NCBI GenBank assembly: GCA_024529925.1
Contig: JAFEUB010001068.1
Coordinates: forward strand, 862,001-926,000
DNA: 64,000 nucleotides
Source: Ophthalmolycus amberensis
Lineage: Eukaryota > Chordata > Actinopteri > Perciformes > Zoarcidae
Direction: 5' to 3'
Under the pieces are notes generated by a model. The model was not told the origin of the DNA, did not search any database, and was given only the letters and a program-made list of their open reading frames with translations. A program made the translations under genes and the position numbers. Of this stretch, positions 1 to 12,879 are shown piece by piece; the first letter of the stretch is position 1; the number at the start of each line of letters is the position of its first letter.

Positions 1-754
1 TTAAAAACCCCTCGGTTATATGCCTTGCTCGGCTCTTATGATTCCATTACAGAGGCAGTCTTTACTCTGTGGCATTGATTGAATGGATAGCCTTTGCGTC
101 CCTGCAGAGTGGAGGCTGCTGTATGACGTGCTTCAGCAGGCCTAGAAATGAAAAAGGTAAAGAAACTCAGAAAGGAGGACCTGTGAAATCAGATTTGATG
201 AGCCCCAGCTACAGCCCTGCAGACTGGATCTGGTCCTGTGTGTTTGTGTTGTTTGATACCAGCGGAGAGCTGCTATCCAGCAAGTAGTGTCTTTTGATTC
301 ATCTCTGCACCAGCACACCTGCTGAAGGCTGTTGAATCCTCAGACCTCGTGGCTCGGCTGAGTGAAGCTCAAGCCCGAGCCTGTGGCTACTCTGTGAGAG
401 CATGAGCATATGAACAGTATTGGTTCTTGTCTGTTAAGAAATTGTAATTATGGGAAAGTATCTCGGTACTACAGTTGACTTGACCTCCCACACCCTTTCT
501 AATAGGGGAAAGAGCCAGCCTGACAGTAGTGAATGCAATTACTTACATTTTATTTGTACAACATTGCCCCCTAAAGTTCTTTGTGGTGTATCTCCCCGGG
601 CCCCCTCGAGGGCCCATGTCAGAGGACAATGCTGTATCACAATATAGTGCAGTAATTTACCACTACCTGCTCCCAGCAAATTGACCACGGATGCACCTCA
701 CCTGTATTACTCTGTCACATTCACTTTGAGAAAAACACCGGGGAACCGCGGCTG

Positions 755-809
<55 letters not shown>

Positions 810-1080
810 GCACGCACACAAACGCACACACTATTTCTAAACCAGATGGAGTTAAGCAGAAGTAAGACAGTGAGGTATCTGAACCATGCCAGAAGGTATG
901 CAAAGTGGAGAGATCTCAGATTAGTGAGTAGCAGTGACTTTGGAAGAAGAATGCAATGGAAGTCATGTGTCCCCTCCTCTAACTTGTATGGTATTTTAAT
1001 GATGGATGCCTGAATTAATTGTTTATCTTCGCAATTTCAACCAATGTATCCGTTTGAGAATTAAATAAATGCAGTCTTAA
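1..1080 (+). other. Probable 3' end of an upstream transcript
   Basis: No coding exon can be supported. A polyadenylation signal AATAAA lies at 1064-1069, about 100 bases before the kpna6 promoter region, in AT-rich sequence that looks like the end of a 3' UTR read on the + strand. A short open stretch at 69-287 contains an acceptor-like site before 109 and a donor-like site near 155, but its peptide matches nothing I know, so it is not called as a gene. The identity of the upstream gene is unknown; in human the gene before KPNA6 is TMEM39B, but no TMEM39B-like sequence is visible here. Confidence 0.35.
757..807. repeat. (CA)n microsatellite
   Basis: About 25 uninterrupted CA dinucleotides. 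It lies in the presumed 3' UTR or intergenic sequence before kpna6 and creates spurious His-Thr open frames. Confidence 0.95.
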
Positions 1081-1170
1081 ATTGATTATATTTGGTTATA
1101 GTATGGGAGCTTTCTTGTGTCCTTTACTGAAGGTGGCTTAAATGTAACGAGGGAGTGTTTTGTGATGCTG

Positions 1171-1189
1171 GTGCGCCCTCTGGTGGCAG
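1171..1189 (-). promoter_or_regulatory. Candidate CTCF binding site
   Basis: The core GCGCCCTCTGGTGGC at 1173-1187 is the reverse complement of the canonical CTCF core (CCASYAGRKGGCRS); by eye about 17 of 19 consensus positions fit. It lies about 170 bases before the kpna6 start codon, in the promoter or 5' UTR. Binding is inferred from the motif only. Confidence 0.6.
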
Positions 1190-1360
1190 GAAGTCGGTGT
1201 TATATTTTGACGTTTCCGTCTCCGGTAGACATATTGCTTACAGGAGCAAATTCTGGAAAGCTAGAAGAGAGAGCGAGAGAGAGCGAGAGCGAGAGAGAGG
1301 ATTCAAAATTGATTTATACCTTCACGACTTGATACACTCAAACGACGTAGGACGTAATGG
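1190..1360 (+). promoter_or_regulatory. kpna6: kpna6 promoter / 5' UTR / exon 1
   Basis: A purine-rich (GAGA)n stretch at about 1265-1300 precedes the first coding bases. Exon 1 ends with ATGG at 1357-1360, followed at once by a good donor (gtaagc). Only one codon plus one base is coding here. I chose this start because joining it to the acceptor at 3431 restores Met-Glu-Pro-Ser-Ala-Ser-Pro followed by the conserved KDNYRM of importin alpha. The transcription start is not determined, and no TATA box stands out. Confidence 0.6.
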
Positions 1361-4300
1361 GTAAGCTTTATCGGCAAATCTAGAGTACAGATATGCGTTT
1401 AGGTGGTAAAAGATTGGGCTGTGTCATCGTGAGTAATGATTATAAAACCCTCATCCTGTCACTGTTGTTTAGCTAACTTCTTTAGCTATGCAGCTAACTG
1501 ACAGTTAACGATGCTAAGTTATTAATGTATACTAGTTCACTATATTAACCTGTAACCTAACGATCTATAGTCTTGGGACGATGTTTAATCTCTTATACAG
1601 GGTGTAACACTTCTAACGTAACCTAAGTCGGTAGCCAACTTAAGGAAACTCTGCTAATAGCTAGCTAGCTAACTACGTAGGCACCGCTAGTAGATGTTAT
1701 GTATGCTAGCGTTAGCTGTGTGCTCCGTGCTATTTCGGTGGCTTGGTCGATTGTTACTTGATAATCAGACTTCCACAACAACTCATCAATGGTTTATAAG
1801 TAATCACCTATAAGATGACACAGTATAATAGGCACGTTTTTATTAGGGCGCAGTTGTCTGTGCGTAGCGGCTAATGGTAGCTTAGCGGCTAGCGTTAGCT
1901 TAGCTGTGTTAGCTCTGTCAATCCAGCAACAGAGTTAACGCTAACGTTACACTGTATTATTATAATTATGATGAATTGTTTTTTGTGTTTCTATTGAAGA
2001 GTTGGAGCTAGTAACGTGAAAACATTTAGTAGCATTTATGAGAGCTTTGCTAACAACGGTGAGCGATAGTTTTGACATATCCGTCAGCACACTTGTACGC
2101 ATGCGTGTTACACGTGACACCAGGGGTCGCCATGTTTTCCAGACCATTCCCGAACAGGATTATGCTTAGTTTTGTGTGTTGTCATTTGTCATTTACAGTG
2201 ACATAACTGTTAACTTATGTATTTATAAATACGAATGAAAGAGAGGCAGTGACAGTCTTTTATTACTACAAACATCTGGTCATTATGTTATTGTTGGTCC
2301 TCCCTTCCTTAGGCTCTATTCGTTTCTAATATTGGAAAAGTGTCCTTGGCTTGAATCACCCTTAGTGCTTGATTTTGCGCACACACACAAGAAATTAAGA
2401 TTTATAGCCATACAGATAGTTTGGGATTTAGATATATCTGCTGTTGAGATTTCTGCCACCGCTGTTTCAATTCTGTTTTTGGGGTACTGGCAGAAATCTC
2501 ATTAGCAACATGATTGAATTCCTGATTTGAGTCAACAGAAAACGTAGGCCTAAGCACCTTCACCATTCTGGTTTCTTTCCTCTCGAGACTCGTTGCTGGC
2601 GGGTTAGGGTCTCCTCTGTACTGTGTACTGCCAATGCAGACTTGTGTCCTGCAGGGCTATTTCTGTGCCAAACTGTCGGTGCAGTTCACGTACAGCAGCT
2701 AATCTAACTCGCACATTACAGAAATCGGAGCATCCAGCCGCAACCTGTGCTGTTATGCCGTCCACGCCTGTGGCTTTACCATCTGGACAAAATACACACA
2801 AGCTTTTTATGAGGCTCATTGTACTAATGCCCTCAAACCATAACATGACCTCAATTTGCGCCACTTGTTCCGATATTTAACCTCGGAAAACTCCCGCGGT
2901 TACATTCGGGACTTTTGGCACAGAAGGTTGCCACCACCGTGCGCTGGTGGCAGGTTTCAATGTTCTCTCTCCCTCCCCTGTAGCCCCGAGTGACTCACAG
3001 ATCTGCCCTGTTCTGGTGGCATGACTGCACAAACACTGAGAATGGGCAGTTTGTCCTGTGTGGGCACCAATTTATGCTAACTCTGCGATTTAACTCTACT
3101 GAATAAATACGTTTGTTCTGCTGGCCAGCTGACTGGTTGTTGAATAGCTTAGCTGTGTGTGTGTGTGTGTGTGTGTATATTTTTAGGCAGTGTTATCCAG
3201 TTTCTATGAGCTTATTTATTCAAGGCCTTTTTATATTTAGACCGGTGTGCATGCTGTGTCATCATCACGACTTATAATTAGCGATGTCAAGGGAAAACAA
3301 ACTGCAAACTGTCACATGTTCACTTACTCTTCCCTAAATATGGTGTACTCTTTAAGTTCAACAGCTCTGTTTCCTGCTTGTTCTTTGTTGTGTTTTCATC
3401 GTGATGTCTACCTGTGTCTGTGGCCCATTAGAGCCGTCAGCCAGTCCGGCCAAAGACAACTACAGGATGAACCGCTACAAGAACAAAGCACTGAACCCTG
3501 AGGAGATGAGGCGCAGGAGAGAGGAGGAGGGCATCCAGCTCAGGAAACAGAAACGAGAACAGCAGGTATCCTCAGCCCCTTTATCTCTGTGTGAGATTAG
3601 GCCAGCATGTAGTGCGTGTATATCGAACATAGTCTGGCTGGATCGTCTCTATGGGCTCTGACACTCTTTTTTTAAATTTTTTTAATTATTTTAATCTCAG
3701 CTTTTCAAGAGGAGGAATGTGGATGTTCTCAATGAAGAAGAGGCCATGTTTGAGAGTCCGCTGGTGGACCCCTACCTCAGCTCCCCAGCAACAGTGAGTG
3801 TCTGGTTTTCTAATTCCACTCAAACAACGCAGACAAAGAGAGGCCCGCACAGCACAAATGTCATTATTAATGTTGCCGAGCCTCTTTCCCAGCCTGTGGA
3901 CTGAGAACAGTGGAGTCTGTGCTGAGTGGACCAAGTGTTGTGAGTGCTTGTGCATGTGTTGCAGGAAGGAGTCATTACCAGAGACATGGTTGAGATGCTG
4001 TTCTCGGAGGACCCAGAGCTTCAGCTCACCACGACACAAAAGTTCAGGAAACTACTCTCTAAAGGTATGAATTGTGTACTCAGTGTTTCTGCACTAATGT
4101 GATAACAATCAGGAAGTCACCGTGGACCAAAACAAAAAGTATTCACATCCAGTTTGACCTCATTTCAGAGCCCAACCCCCCAATTGATGAAGTCATAAAC
4201 ACGCCTGGAGTAGTCGAGAGGTTTGTGGAGTTCTTGAAGAAGAGCATCAACTGCACACTACAGGTCAGTTTGTACACAGTTCAGAACACCCTCTGTGCAT

Positions 4301-7300
4301 GGAAGGTGTACATTGAATATGTTTAGTGTCAAATACACTTATGAACCAACATTTTTGCAGCTCTGCACAAAGCTTTGAGGTGTAAATTCTTATCTCCAGT
4401 GTCCGAATGACTCATTAACTTAAGATGAATTGGAATTTGTTAAGCTGACCCAATGTTGCAATACAGTTTGAAGTTTTTCTCTTATAATTAAAACGTATCC
4501 CTCTAACGACTGTATTTAATCAATGTCTCGCTCCAATACGACATTTTACAACATTACATTTGAACACATCATGATAGCGGTGGCACACCTGAAACCTGAC
4601 CATCTGTAGTTTAAAATGCTACTTTTACATTTTGTGTCCCCGCAGTTTGAAGCAGCTTGGGCACTGACCAACATAGCATCAGGCACATCCATGCAGACAA
4701 AGACGGTGATTGTGGCCGGAGCGGTGCCGATCTTCATTGAACTACTTAACTCAGACTTTGAAGACGTCCAAGAGCAGGTAACGCAGCGTGACTGACATGA
4801 TTTATCCATCTTGACTATTGTGTGCTGCTGTTTGTATTTGCTTTGTTCCATACTATTGTCGAAAGGTTTGTGTTGTTTCTTTCTGCAGGCAGTGTGGGCC
4901 TTGGGTAATATTGCAGGGGATAGTGCCGTGTGCAGGGACTATGTGCTGAACTGCGACATCCTTCCACCATTATTAATGTAAGCCCATCTTCATACTGATT
5001 ACGGCCACGAGCTTTCCTTCCCATAATAACATGTATCTGATACTATCTCATGTACTTTTGTTATTTCAGGCTTCTGACCAAATCCACTAGATTGACCATG
5101 ACTAGGAATGCAGTGTGGGCTCTGTCTAATCTCTGTAGAGGAAAAAACCCTCCGCCTGCTTTTGAAAAGGTTCGACTGTGCCTCATGAAGTCAACGCCAA
5201 CAGCACTGAGATCACTTGAGATCAGGCCAACTACTTTTTACATTTTCAATGTTTTGCTAAGAACAAGTACAGCTGCCTGCAAGTGCTTGAAATTCATTTT
5301 GACTGTCCTGCTAACCGGCTGCTAACAGCTAACGTTAACTAGCTCTCTTCTTGCTGACTTCAACACAGATTTGTTGTTCACAGTGTAGCGTTTTCAGGGA
5401 CATTTTCTGTTGATGACAGGAAGCCATTAGTCACAAGTCTCAGCATTGTGACGCTGGCTTGGTACCGAAGTATCGGCTCTTGTGACATCCCTAGACCAGA
5501 CTGAACTAAAGTTCTTTTGAAGGGTGTCGCACATATTGTTTTCAAACTCTTGCTCCCCGTTTGTATTTCGGTGACCTTGGAAAAAAAATCCAATATTGCC
5601 GAGGCAAGCTGCTTTCCCTTCAAAAGTTTCACTTGATGTATGCGTGCGGTCGTTTCTGAGCATAAATATGCATCGTGTCTGTGCTGTCTAGGTGTCGCCC
5701 TGTCTGCCGGTGCTGTCCAGGCTTCTATTTAGCAGTGACCCAGACTTGCTGGCAGACGCCTGCTGGGCCCTGTCGTACCTCTCGGACGGCCCCAACGACA
5801 AGATCCAGGCTGTCATCGACTCTGGCGTCTGCAGGCGCCTGGTAGAGCTACTCATGTGAGTCAAGTCATACTCTCTGTTGTCTTTGTCGCAGTAAATATG
5901 ACCTGTAAATACTTAAAATGTTTCTTTATTAAACCTCCGGTCCTGCAGGCACACGGACTATAAGGTGGCCTCCCCGGCCTTGAGAGCTGTAGGAAACATC
6001 GTAACTGGAGATGACATCCAAACACAGGTGAGAGTTTATTAAACTGAAGTTAGTTTCTGTCGCAGAGAAAAAGCCCACAATTTAGCAAAAACACCCTCTA
6101 CTCTTGGATTGTATTGTTTTATAGTCACAGATGTTTCTATTATTTTGTCCACCCCATTTAAAATGAGCCTAAATACCAGAAACACTTTTCTTTATATTGA
6201 CTAAATGACTTTTACCCACTCTGTTGCTGTGTATAGGTGGTGTTGAACTGCTCAGCTCTGCCCTGTCTGCTGCACCTTCTCAGCAGCGCTAAAGAGTCCA
6301 TTCGCAAAGAGGCGTGCTGGACCATCTCGAACATCACTGCAGGAAACCGAGCACAAATACAGGTGATGCATGTAAACCGAGCACAAATACAGGTGATGCA
6401 TGTAAACCGAGCACAAATACACAAACCGAGCACAAATACACAAATCGCCACTGGTGTCACTTTTGATAATAATCGTGATTCCAATCGTGCCTTTCCTTTA
6501 CTTCAGTGAATACAAAATGCTTTGTAATTATGTTTTAATAAGGGGCCAGGGGGTAGGTTTTGTGGAAGTTTCAAAGGTGAAGATGTCATAACTATGTTGA
6601 CGCTGGTTTTGGAGACATGCTGTTGATTTCATATCTTATTCTGCCCCACAGACGGTGATTGATGCCAACATCTTCCCGGTTCTGATCGACATTCTACAGA
6701 AAGCAGAGTTCAGGACCAGGAAAGAGGCGGCCTGGGCCATCACCAACGCCACCTCCGGAGGAACGCCGGAGCAGATTAGGTGAGACTCGAATAAAGTAAA
6801 GTTAAACGCGTCGGCACTGAATCAGTTGGGGTCAACCAGAGAGGATAGTCCACTGAAAAAAGAAATCTGAAGTGACGCTTTAATTGTGAAGAAATTAAAT
6901 TTAGCCTTTTATGGGAAATCAGGTGATAAAAATGTATTAACATTATGAACATGGTGCTAAAAATTCAGGCGGTAATCAGAATGAACCAGAAAGAATTGTT
7001 AATATTCAATTTATTTGTGTGTGTGTTTGAATCCAGATATCTGGTGAACCTGGGCTGCATTAAGCCGCTGTGTGATCTGCTGACGGTGATGGACTCTAAG
7101 ATCGTCCAGGTCGCTCTCAACGGGCTGGAGAACATCCTGCGGCTGGGCGAGCAGGAGGCCAAGCAGGAGAACAGCGGCACCGGAGTCAACCCGTACTGCA
7201 GCCTCATCGAAGAAGCCTACGGTACTGTACACGATCACTAACGCACTGCGGGGAGGAAACGTTACACGCGTTTCTGCGGACAATACATTGTTCTAACATT

Positions 7301-7502
7301 ATTTGTTTTTCCAGGTCTTGACAAGATCGAGTTCCTCCAGAGCCACGACAACCAGGAGATCTACCAGAAGGCCTTTGATCTGATCGAGCACTATTTCGGG
7401 GTGGAGGACGAGGACAACAGTCTCGCCCCTCAGGTGGACGAGGCCAACCAGCAGTTCCTTTTCCCCCAGCAGGAGGCTCCCATGGAGGGCTTCCAGCTTT
7501 AA
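1357..7502 (+). CDS. kpna6: Importin subunit alpha-7 (karyopherin alpha 6)
   Basis: This nuclear import adaptor binds classical NLS cargo through its armadillo (ARM) repeats and importin beta through its N-terminal IBB domain. Fourteen coding exons can be joined: 1357-1360, 3432-3565, 3701-3793, 3965-4064, 4169-4263, 4646-4777, 4889-4977, 5070-5169, 5692-5855, 5949-6027, 6237-6362, 6652-6779, 7037-7221 and 7315-7502. They total 1617 bases, or 538 residues; human KPNA6 has 536. The basic IBB segment (RRRREEEGIQLRKQKREQQ) lies at about residues 25-45. The ARM array carries the Trp/Asn motifs WALTNIAS, WALGNIAG, WALSNLCRG, WTISNITAG and WAITNATSG that line the NLS grooves. The protein ends in APMEGFQL. 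The closest paralogue is KPNA5; KPNA6 is preferred because txlna, eif3i and hdac1 follow as in human. The exon 11 donor is tandemly duplicated (see 6344-6439). Confidence 0.95.
1470..1940. repeat. GCTA/GTTAGC motif cluster in kpna6 intron 1
   Basis: Starting about 110 bases after exon 1, the sequence is dense in GCTAGCTAGC, GCTAGCGTTAGC, TTAGCTTAGC and TAACGCTAACGTTAC-like words. Similar clusters follow exon 1 of txlna, eif3i and hdac1. No known function is assigned. Confidence 0.7.
6344..6439 (+). repeat. kpna6: Tandem duplication across the kpna6 exon 11 splice donor
   Basis: A 30-bp unit spanning the last 19 exonic bases and the first 11 intronic bases is repeated at 6344-6373 and 6374-6403. 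Two shorter copies of its 17-base exonic part begin at 6404 and 6423. The first two copies have the same AG|gtgatg donor, at 6363 and 6393; the later copies lack GT. The unit length is a multiple of three and stays open, so use of the second donor would add ten residues (VMHVNRAQIQ). Confidence 0.9.
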
Positions 7503-9290
7503 GTCCGCAGCCCTCCGCTCTAAAATACACCGCGTACCCCCTCCCCCATCCATACCTCCTCGTCTCATGGACGACCCCTAGAAGCCAGAGTCAGACCTCC
7601 ATGCCCCAGACCTCCACCCCTCCCACCTCTACCATCACACACAGACACACACACCCTTTTGGTAAAACTGTCCCACTCTCCTGAACCAGTGGACTGACTT
7701 CTGGCAGGGCAGACCCATGTGTTACCTGGTCAAAGGGGGAGACCGTCACACTTCCCTGGAAGAGGAAGTGATCGCCGCACTGCCCAAAAGTCTGCCCTGG
7801 CTTCAAACGCACACACGGATATCTTCCTGCCGTTCGATCGCTCTCATTGGCGCTAACGACAGTTTGGTTGTTTAATATCTTTATACACACTTTTCTTTTC
7901 CAGTGGGACATTTCGTATTTTCAGGGTTACCCATGCTTCCCCATGCAAAGTCCACAGACTGGGGGGTGCATGAGGTGAAAGATGCCTAGCTCTTGATGTC
8001 AGTCTGACTTGGTGCAATTCAAAGAAAAACACAGAGTAACATGATCCCTTTTTTGTTGTTTTATGATTTAGTTATTTTCCCCAAACACTTATTTATATGC
8101 ACTTTTTTTAGTGCTTGTGGTTTTCTCTGTTTCTTTGGTTTGCTACCAATAGGCTCCCTGATCATTAGGCTTAGGGTTCAGCTAATCTGATGCCCCGACC
8201 TAAGAAGTGTCTTTTTATTCCCCTTCGAGTAACATTTTTCTTTTGTGGGACAAATTCCATGGGGCGGGTTGGGGTGCTCTGATCGTAGGACAGGCTCTGG
8301 ATGGGATTGTGGAAAAGAGATTTGGCTTTTAATAGAGGATATGTTTAAAGATCTAGAAATAAAAATCCAGTGTTCGAGGGTGGTATAGTTAGAGATCCAA
8401 TGTTCGTCGTGTGCTGTGTTATTAATAACAATACATTTGAATTATGAAGTGATCTAACTACTAAACAAGGCATAGCTGTGGATTTAAGGGGGGACAGGTA
8501 CCAGCAGCAGCAAACCCAACTTATTTTTATATTTAAATGAATTCAAGACGTTGCAGATGTTTAAAATAGGGCGAAATGCCACTCGTGGTGCAGACACAAC
8601 ATTTCTCGTTTTGAATGTCTGACTTCAGTGTAGACGGGTTGCTGCTGCTGCTCCGCGGCGAGGCCCTCGTTCTCCCACATCTCCCCAGCTGTATGTGGGT
8701 TGGGGTTTGTGCATGGCGTTGTATTACTCTGCGTACAGTCACCGAGTATCCCCGGCCAAACGCGGAGAGGTAGAGCACAGCGTGAAGTAATATCTTGAGA
8801 CTGTGCTGCACAAAAAAGCAGGAAGTGGGGCCACAGCGAAATGAAGTTTGGTGGTGGTGACAGCGGTGGTGTTTTATATAGTGGTAGAGTTGATCTATAG
8901 AGCCTACTGGCATTCTGTATCACTATATCTTCTGAGGAATGGGAACTGTTAATGATCTTTGCATGTTGATGTAAATAGCCTATCCTCTTCCTCGTGGGTC
9001 TAATAAGGAGCCGGGTTTGGCCAGGGATACATCTCCGACACGTGACGAGCCTAACTTCAACCAAAAATTCAAGTATACATACATATTTGAATTTCGTTGT
9101 ATTTGCATTATATATATATATACATATACATATATATTTGTGTGTGTGTGTGTATATATATGTATAATGTGTATTTGCACACACTTCATGCACACTTGCA
9201 TACAACACCAGCAGACACTGTACACACACCTCACAGATGAGTGGCTAGTGGCAAGAAAAATAAAGTTTCCATCGTCTGGAGTACAAAAAA
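7503..9290 (+). other. kpna6: kpna6 3' UTR
   Basis: No coding potential is seen after the kpna6 stop. Polyadenylation signals AATAAA occur at 8358-8363 and 9259-9264, giving candidate short and long 3' UTRs. An AT/TG-rich low-complexity stretch lies at about 9110-9170. Human KPNA6 also has a long 3' UTR. Which signal is used cannot be told from sequence. Confidence 0.6.
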
Positions 9291-12060
9291 AGTAGTTGTT
9301 CTTTGAGAGTGAAAATTGCCATTTTGGCTGTTTTTTGATTTCAGGTCACTTAGTATATTTTTTTTTTTTTTTTTTTTTTTTTTATGAAAATGTTGCCCTT
9401 GGTTAGATTTATATTTGAGACATTTGTTTTGTTTTTGCGTATTCAAATGTGATGCACAAAGAGGTGTCGTGGAAACTTTCTTTTCTTGTTTCTAGCCACA
9501 TGACTTACGATGGTTTGAATTAGCCCTGTAAACCCTGACCCTGGATCAGCCTTTTGCCTGTGACAGGAGCTGATCAGGCTTCAGGCTTTGTGGATTGAGC
9601 AGAACTGTGGCTGTGTGATGTTTTGACTGACGGGCACTGTGTGAGGAAGAGGTTCGATTGACTATACGACTTATGTCCCGATCCGAGTTTGGGAGCGCCG
9701 GTTATGTGGATCACTGAACCAGCCTGAATATTAAATCATGAAGCTGTGAACAGAATTATGTTAATGTCAACGAAAATACTCTGGATTAGTCTGTTGAATA
9801 GTGCGTGTACTTGGAAATACACTTTCATCAAAGAAGTTTGTTTTTTGGATAGACAGACGTAGATTTTTTTCCATTTGGTTTCTTTCAGTATTATATTTTT
9901 ACATAAGCCATAAACTTCCATTGACATAATATTCTAGTTTCAACAGGCTACTATTACACGCGAGGGTTAAACCTTTCATTGATATGTTAGCGAGTGAGTT
10001 ACGTTATCCACAGAACACGTGTGCTCCCGGCAAGACATAAGAGTTCAAATCATGAATAATTGAGCATCAAGAACTTTCCTCTACACAACAGATATAGTGT
10101 AGAGCAGCATTTACACCTGAAGTCTTTGATTTCAGGGCTAATTCTGAGCTTGGCCTACAAATAACGCCAGAATTGCAAAGAAAAAAGAAATCAGTGCATC
10201 AACCAGGAAGAAAAATATTTATATTTCTGAAAAATGCAAAATGCACTTCTATTCACAAAAGTGCCAATCCGACCAACAAAGACTGGAGGTTCTTATGTAT
10301 CTGTCTTTGACTTGTAGATTATTTTCTTTATATCTTATTTACTTGAATGTGCACACGTTTTGTGCAGAACATTGCTGCTCTATTTTCCTTATCTTTAAAG
10401 TTCCATTATTTGCCATTGATTCTATGGGAAGAGTGGCATGCATTACTGTGGGCGCCTCAATAAGGAATTCAATTAAGGCAGTTTAATTCTGTCGGTGGGG
10501 AAATGACTTGAGTAATTACATAAAACTGGTCTTTTGCAGCTACTTATTTTCCATTATTACAGTTTTCTAATGGTTTTCACTGTGCGTAGCTAAGCTGCAG
10601 CTGTTTCTTTGGAATCGTACAAATTATTTCATGCGGTGGAAACGGGAGTGTAATATTTAGCATTTTCTTGGGGTCCCACAGCCGGCCCCTCAAACTCAGC
10701 GCTGATGGAAATATTCTAGTACTCGCATGTGGCAGATGATGCAAAATTGTGGAAATTTAAGCGACTATCATAGCAGACAATTGCAGGTACTAACCGCTAT
10801 TGTCATAGTTTACCAAAGTTTTGTCATCCTGACGGCTGGTTGAAAGGATTTACTTGATGTCTTTGTTTTCAATACTCGACTTATTGTAATTCACTTGGTT
10901 TGACCCAGTCGATAAGACTTTGTTTGACCCAGTCGGCATGACAGAGTTTTGCTTCAGGCCATTTGAAAACTTGCTTCTTTTCATTAGAAGCTGCAATAGC
11001 TCAGTCTCTCTCTTCTCAGTTTTATTTTTTTCTCAAGTTCAAGTACTGTTTCAGGGAGTTAAAAAAACAAAATAATCCTGAAGACTGCAATAAATATATT
11101 GTCCAAAATCAGGCACCCCAGAGGCGAAGATCCACCGACTAGCTAACGGCTCGCTAAAGTTGAAGCTAACCGAGGCAACTACTGGACATTTTTCTAAGAT
11201 TAAAAATCTGGATTCAGTGATTTACATTAAAAAGTATTATAAGTTAAACTAATATGTATGTTCTGATACATCGACAGGGATTCAGATGCAATTCTAATCA
11301 CTTCTGAGAAGTGGAGTAAAAGCCTCATTGGAACATGTCACATGGAGAAAATATAAAAAGAGAGGAAAATAAATAGGAGTTGAGGATACAAGCCTTTTCT
11401 GCTTTTTCTTGATCTTTTTTCCTGATCAGGATATTCTGGGCTATATTTTTGGATAATTGTGTTTAGTCCTAGTCAGGCTGCATGATCAGGAACCTTGTTA
11501 TCTAAAAGGGGAATGAACAGACATCACGAAATATCTCAAATCTGACTCGTCTTCCGTCCTAGAAGCTGTTCATGTCTAACATCAAAAATCTGAAGCCACG
11601 CTTGGCTTGGTCATGTTGTCTATGCTACAAATGTTTACAATGCTACATGTTTGTAAAAATACTTTTCATACGCCACCACTGACCAGTCCTGATGTGTATT
11701 CTCTGCTCTGGTCCTCATTTCTTTTTACATGTATTTATTTTTCTCTATTGTTTATGATTTTCTTTTTTTCATTTTGCTCTAAATTACTCCTCTTTAAAAC
11801 TGTGACTTGACTTGACTTTATCGACGGTATGAATGAGTGACGAGAAAACTTATACACAACACACGAACATGAAAAACAAAACAAATGCATACAGGAAACG
11901 GCAACAATATTAAAAAAAACGTGTAAAGGAAAATATATTGAATTTAAAGTTGTTCAGTGGAAATACTGTACAAAACGAATAAAGTTACGTTGCAACCCTT
12001 TAATGCAAATGTTTCATCTTTGATCGCAATGTGAAGGAATGTTACTGTATTGCAGTATAT
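9291..12060. other. Intergenic spacer, kpna6 to txlna
   Basis: AT-rich sequence with no supported exon. It contains a poly-T run of about 26 bases at 9356-9382, a short direct repeat of TTTGACCCAGTCG at about 10900-10940, and a small GCTAAC-type cluster at 11138-11170. Open frames here are short and resemble nothing known. Confidence 0.7.
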
Positions 12061-12510
12061 ACAGCGCTGTGAAAAAGTATTTGCCGACTCATCCAGGAGG
12101 TCATAAAAGACCCCAGAACAACATCTAAAGAACTGCAGGCCCCACTTGCCTCAGTTAAGGTCAGTGTTCATGATTCAACAATAAGAAAAAGACGGCAGCC
12201 ATGGCAGAGTTCCAAGGCGACAGCCACTGCTGAGCAAAAAGAACACAAAGGCTCGTCTCACATTTGCCAAAAAAACATCTCGATGGTCCCCGAGACTTTT
12301 GGGCAAATATTCTTTGGACTGACAAGACAAAAGTTGAACTTTTTGGAAGGTGTGCGTCCCGTTACATCTGGCGTAAAAACGAACACGGCATTTCATAAAA
12401 ACATCATACCAACAGTCAAACATGGTGGTGGTAGTGTGATGGTCTGGGACTGCTTTGCAGCTTCAGGACCCGGATGACTTGCCATAATTGACTGGAACCA
12501 TGAATTCTGC
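12061..12510 (+). mobile_element. Tc1/mariner DNA transposon remnant
   Basis: The left part resembles the common fish Tc1 end (CTGTGAAAAAGTATTTGCC at 12067-12085). It is followed by decayed transposase sequence read on the + strand: the stretch encoding an FGLTRQKLNF-like peptide, and a run encoding HGGGSVMVWDCFAASGPG, which corresponds to the conserved Tc1 transposase motif before the final acidic residue. Stops and internal deletions make it inactive. The rest of the transposase and the right end are missing. Confidence 0.85.
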
Positions 12511-12787
12511 ACCATTTCCTCTGAAATAAGACAAATTGTCTCATGAATGTGATTTTGAAGGGCTTTAATTTTGAAATGCTACATCAGAATGTCCTGGTTC
12601 TGTCTGAGTGACACCTTGAGGTGGTCTGCTATTAACCTGTCGTGAAATGATTTTGTAACTGCACCGTTTCCTCTAAAATCTCATCTGAAATTAGACAAAT
12701 TGTCTCATGAATGTGATTTGAAGTGAGCTCATGAATGAGATTCTGAAGGGCTTTCATTTTGAAATGCATCAGAATGTCCTGGTTCTC
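12511..12787. repeat. Direct repeat pair (~90-125 bp)
   Basis: Sequence at 12511-12602 recurs at 12661-12787 with small insertions. Shared words include GACAAATTGTCTCATGAATG, GAAGGGCTTT and CAGAATGTCCTGGTTCT. It starts where Tc1 similarity ends, so it may be part of a second, unclassified element inserted in or next to the transposon. Confidence 0.8.
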
Positions 12788-12879
12788 TTTTTAAAATAAA
12801 TATTGTACTACTGGATTCTATCTATATTATTTATAAAATATATGCGCTGAGGTTAATTTTGACATTCATAATTGTTCTT

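Noticed and set aside
69..287. 72-codon frame with possible acceptor and donor near 109 and 155
   Set aside because: Peptide not recognised and no second supporting exon; more likely 3' UTR of an upstream gene.
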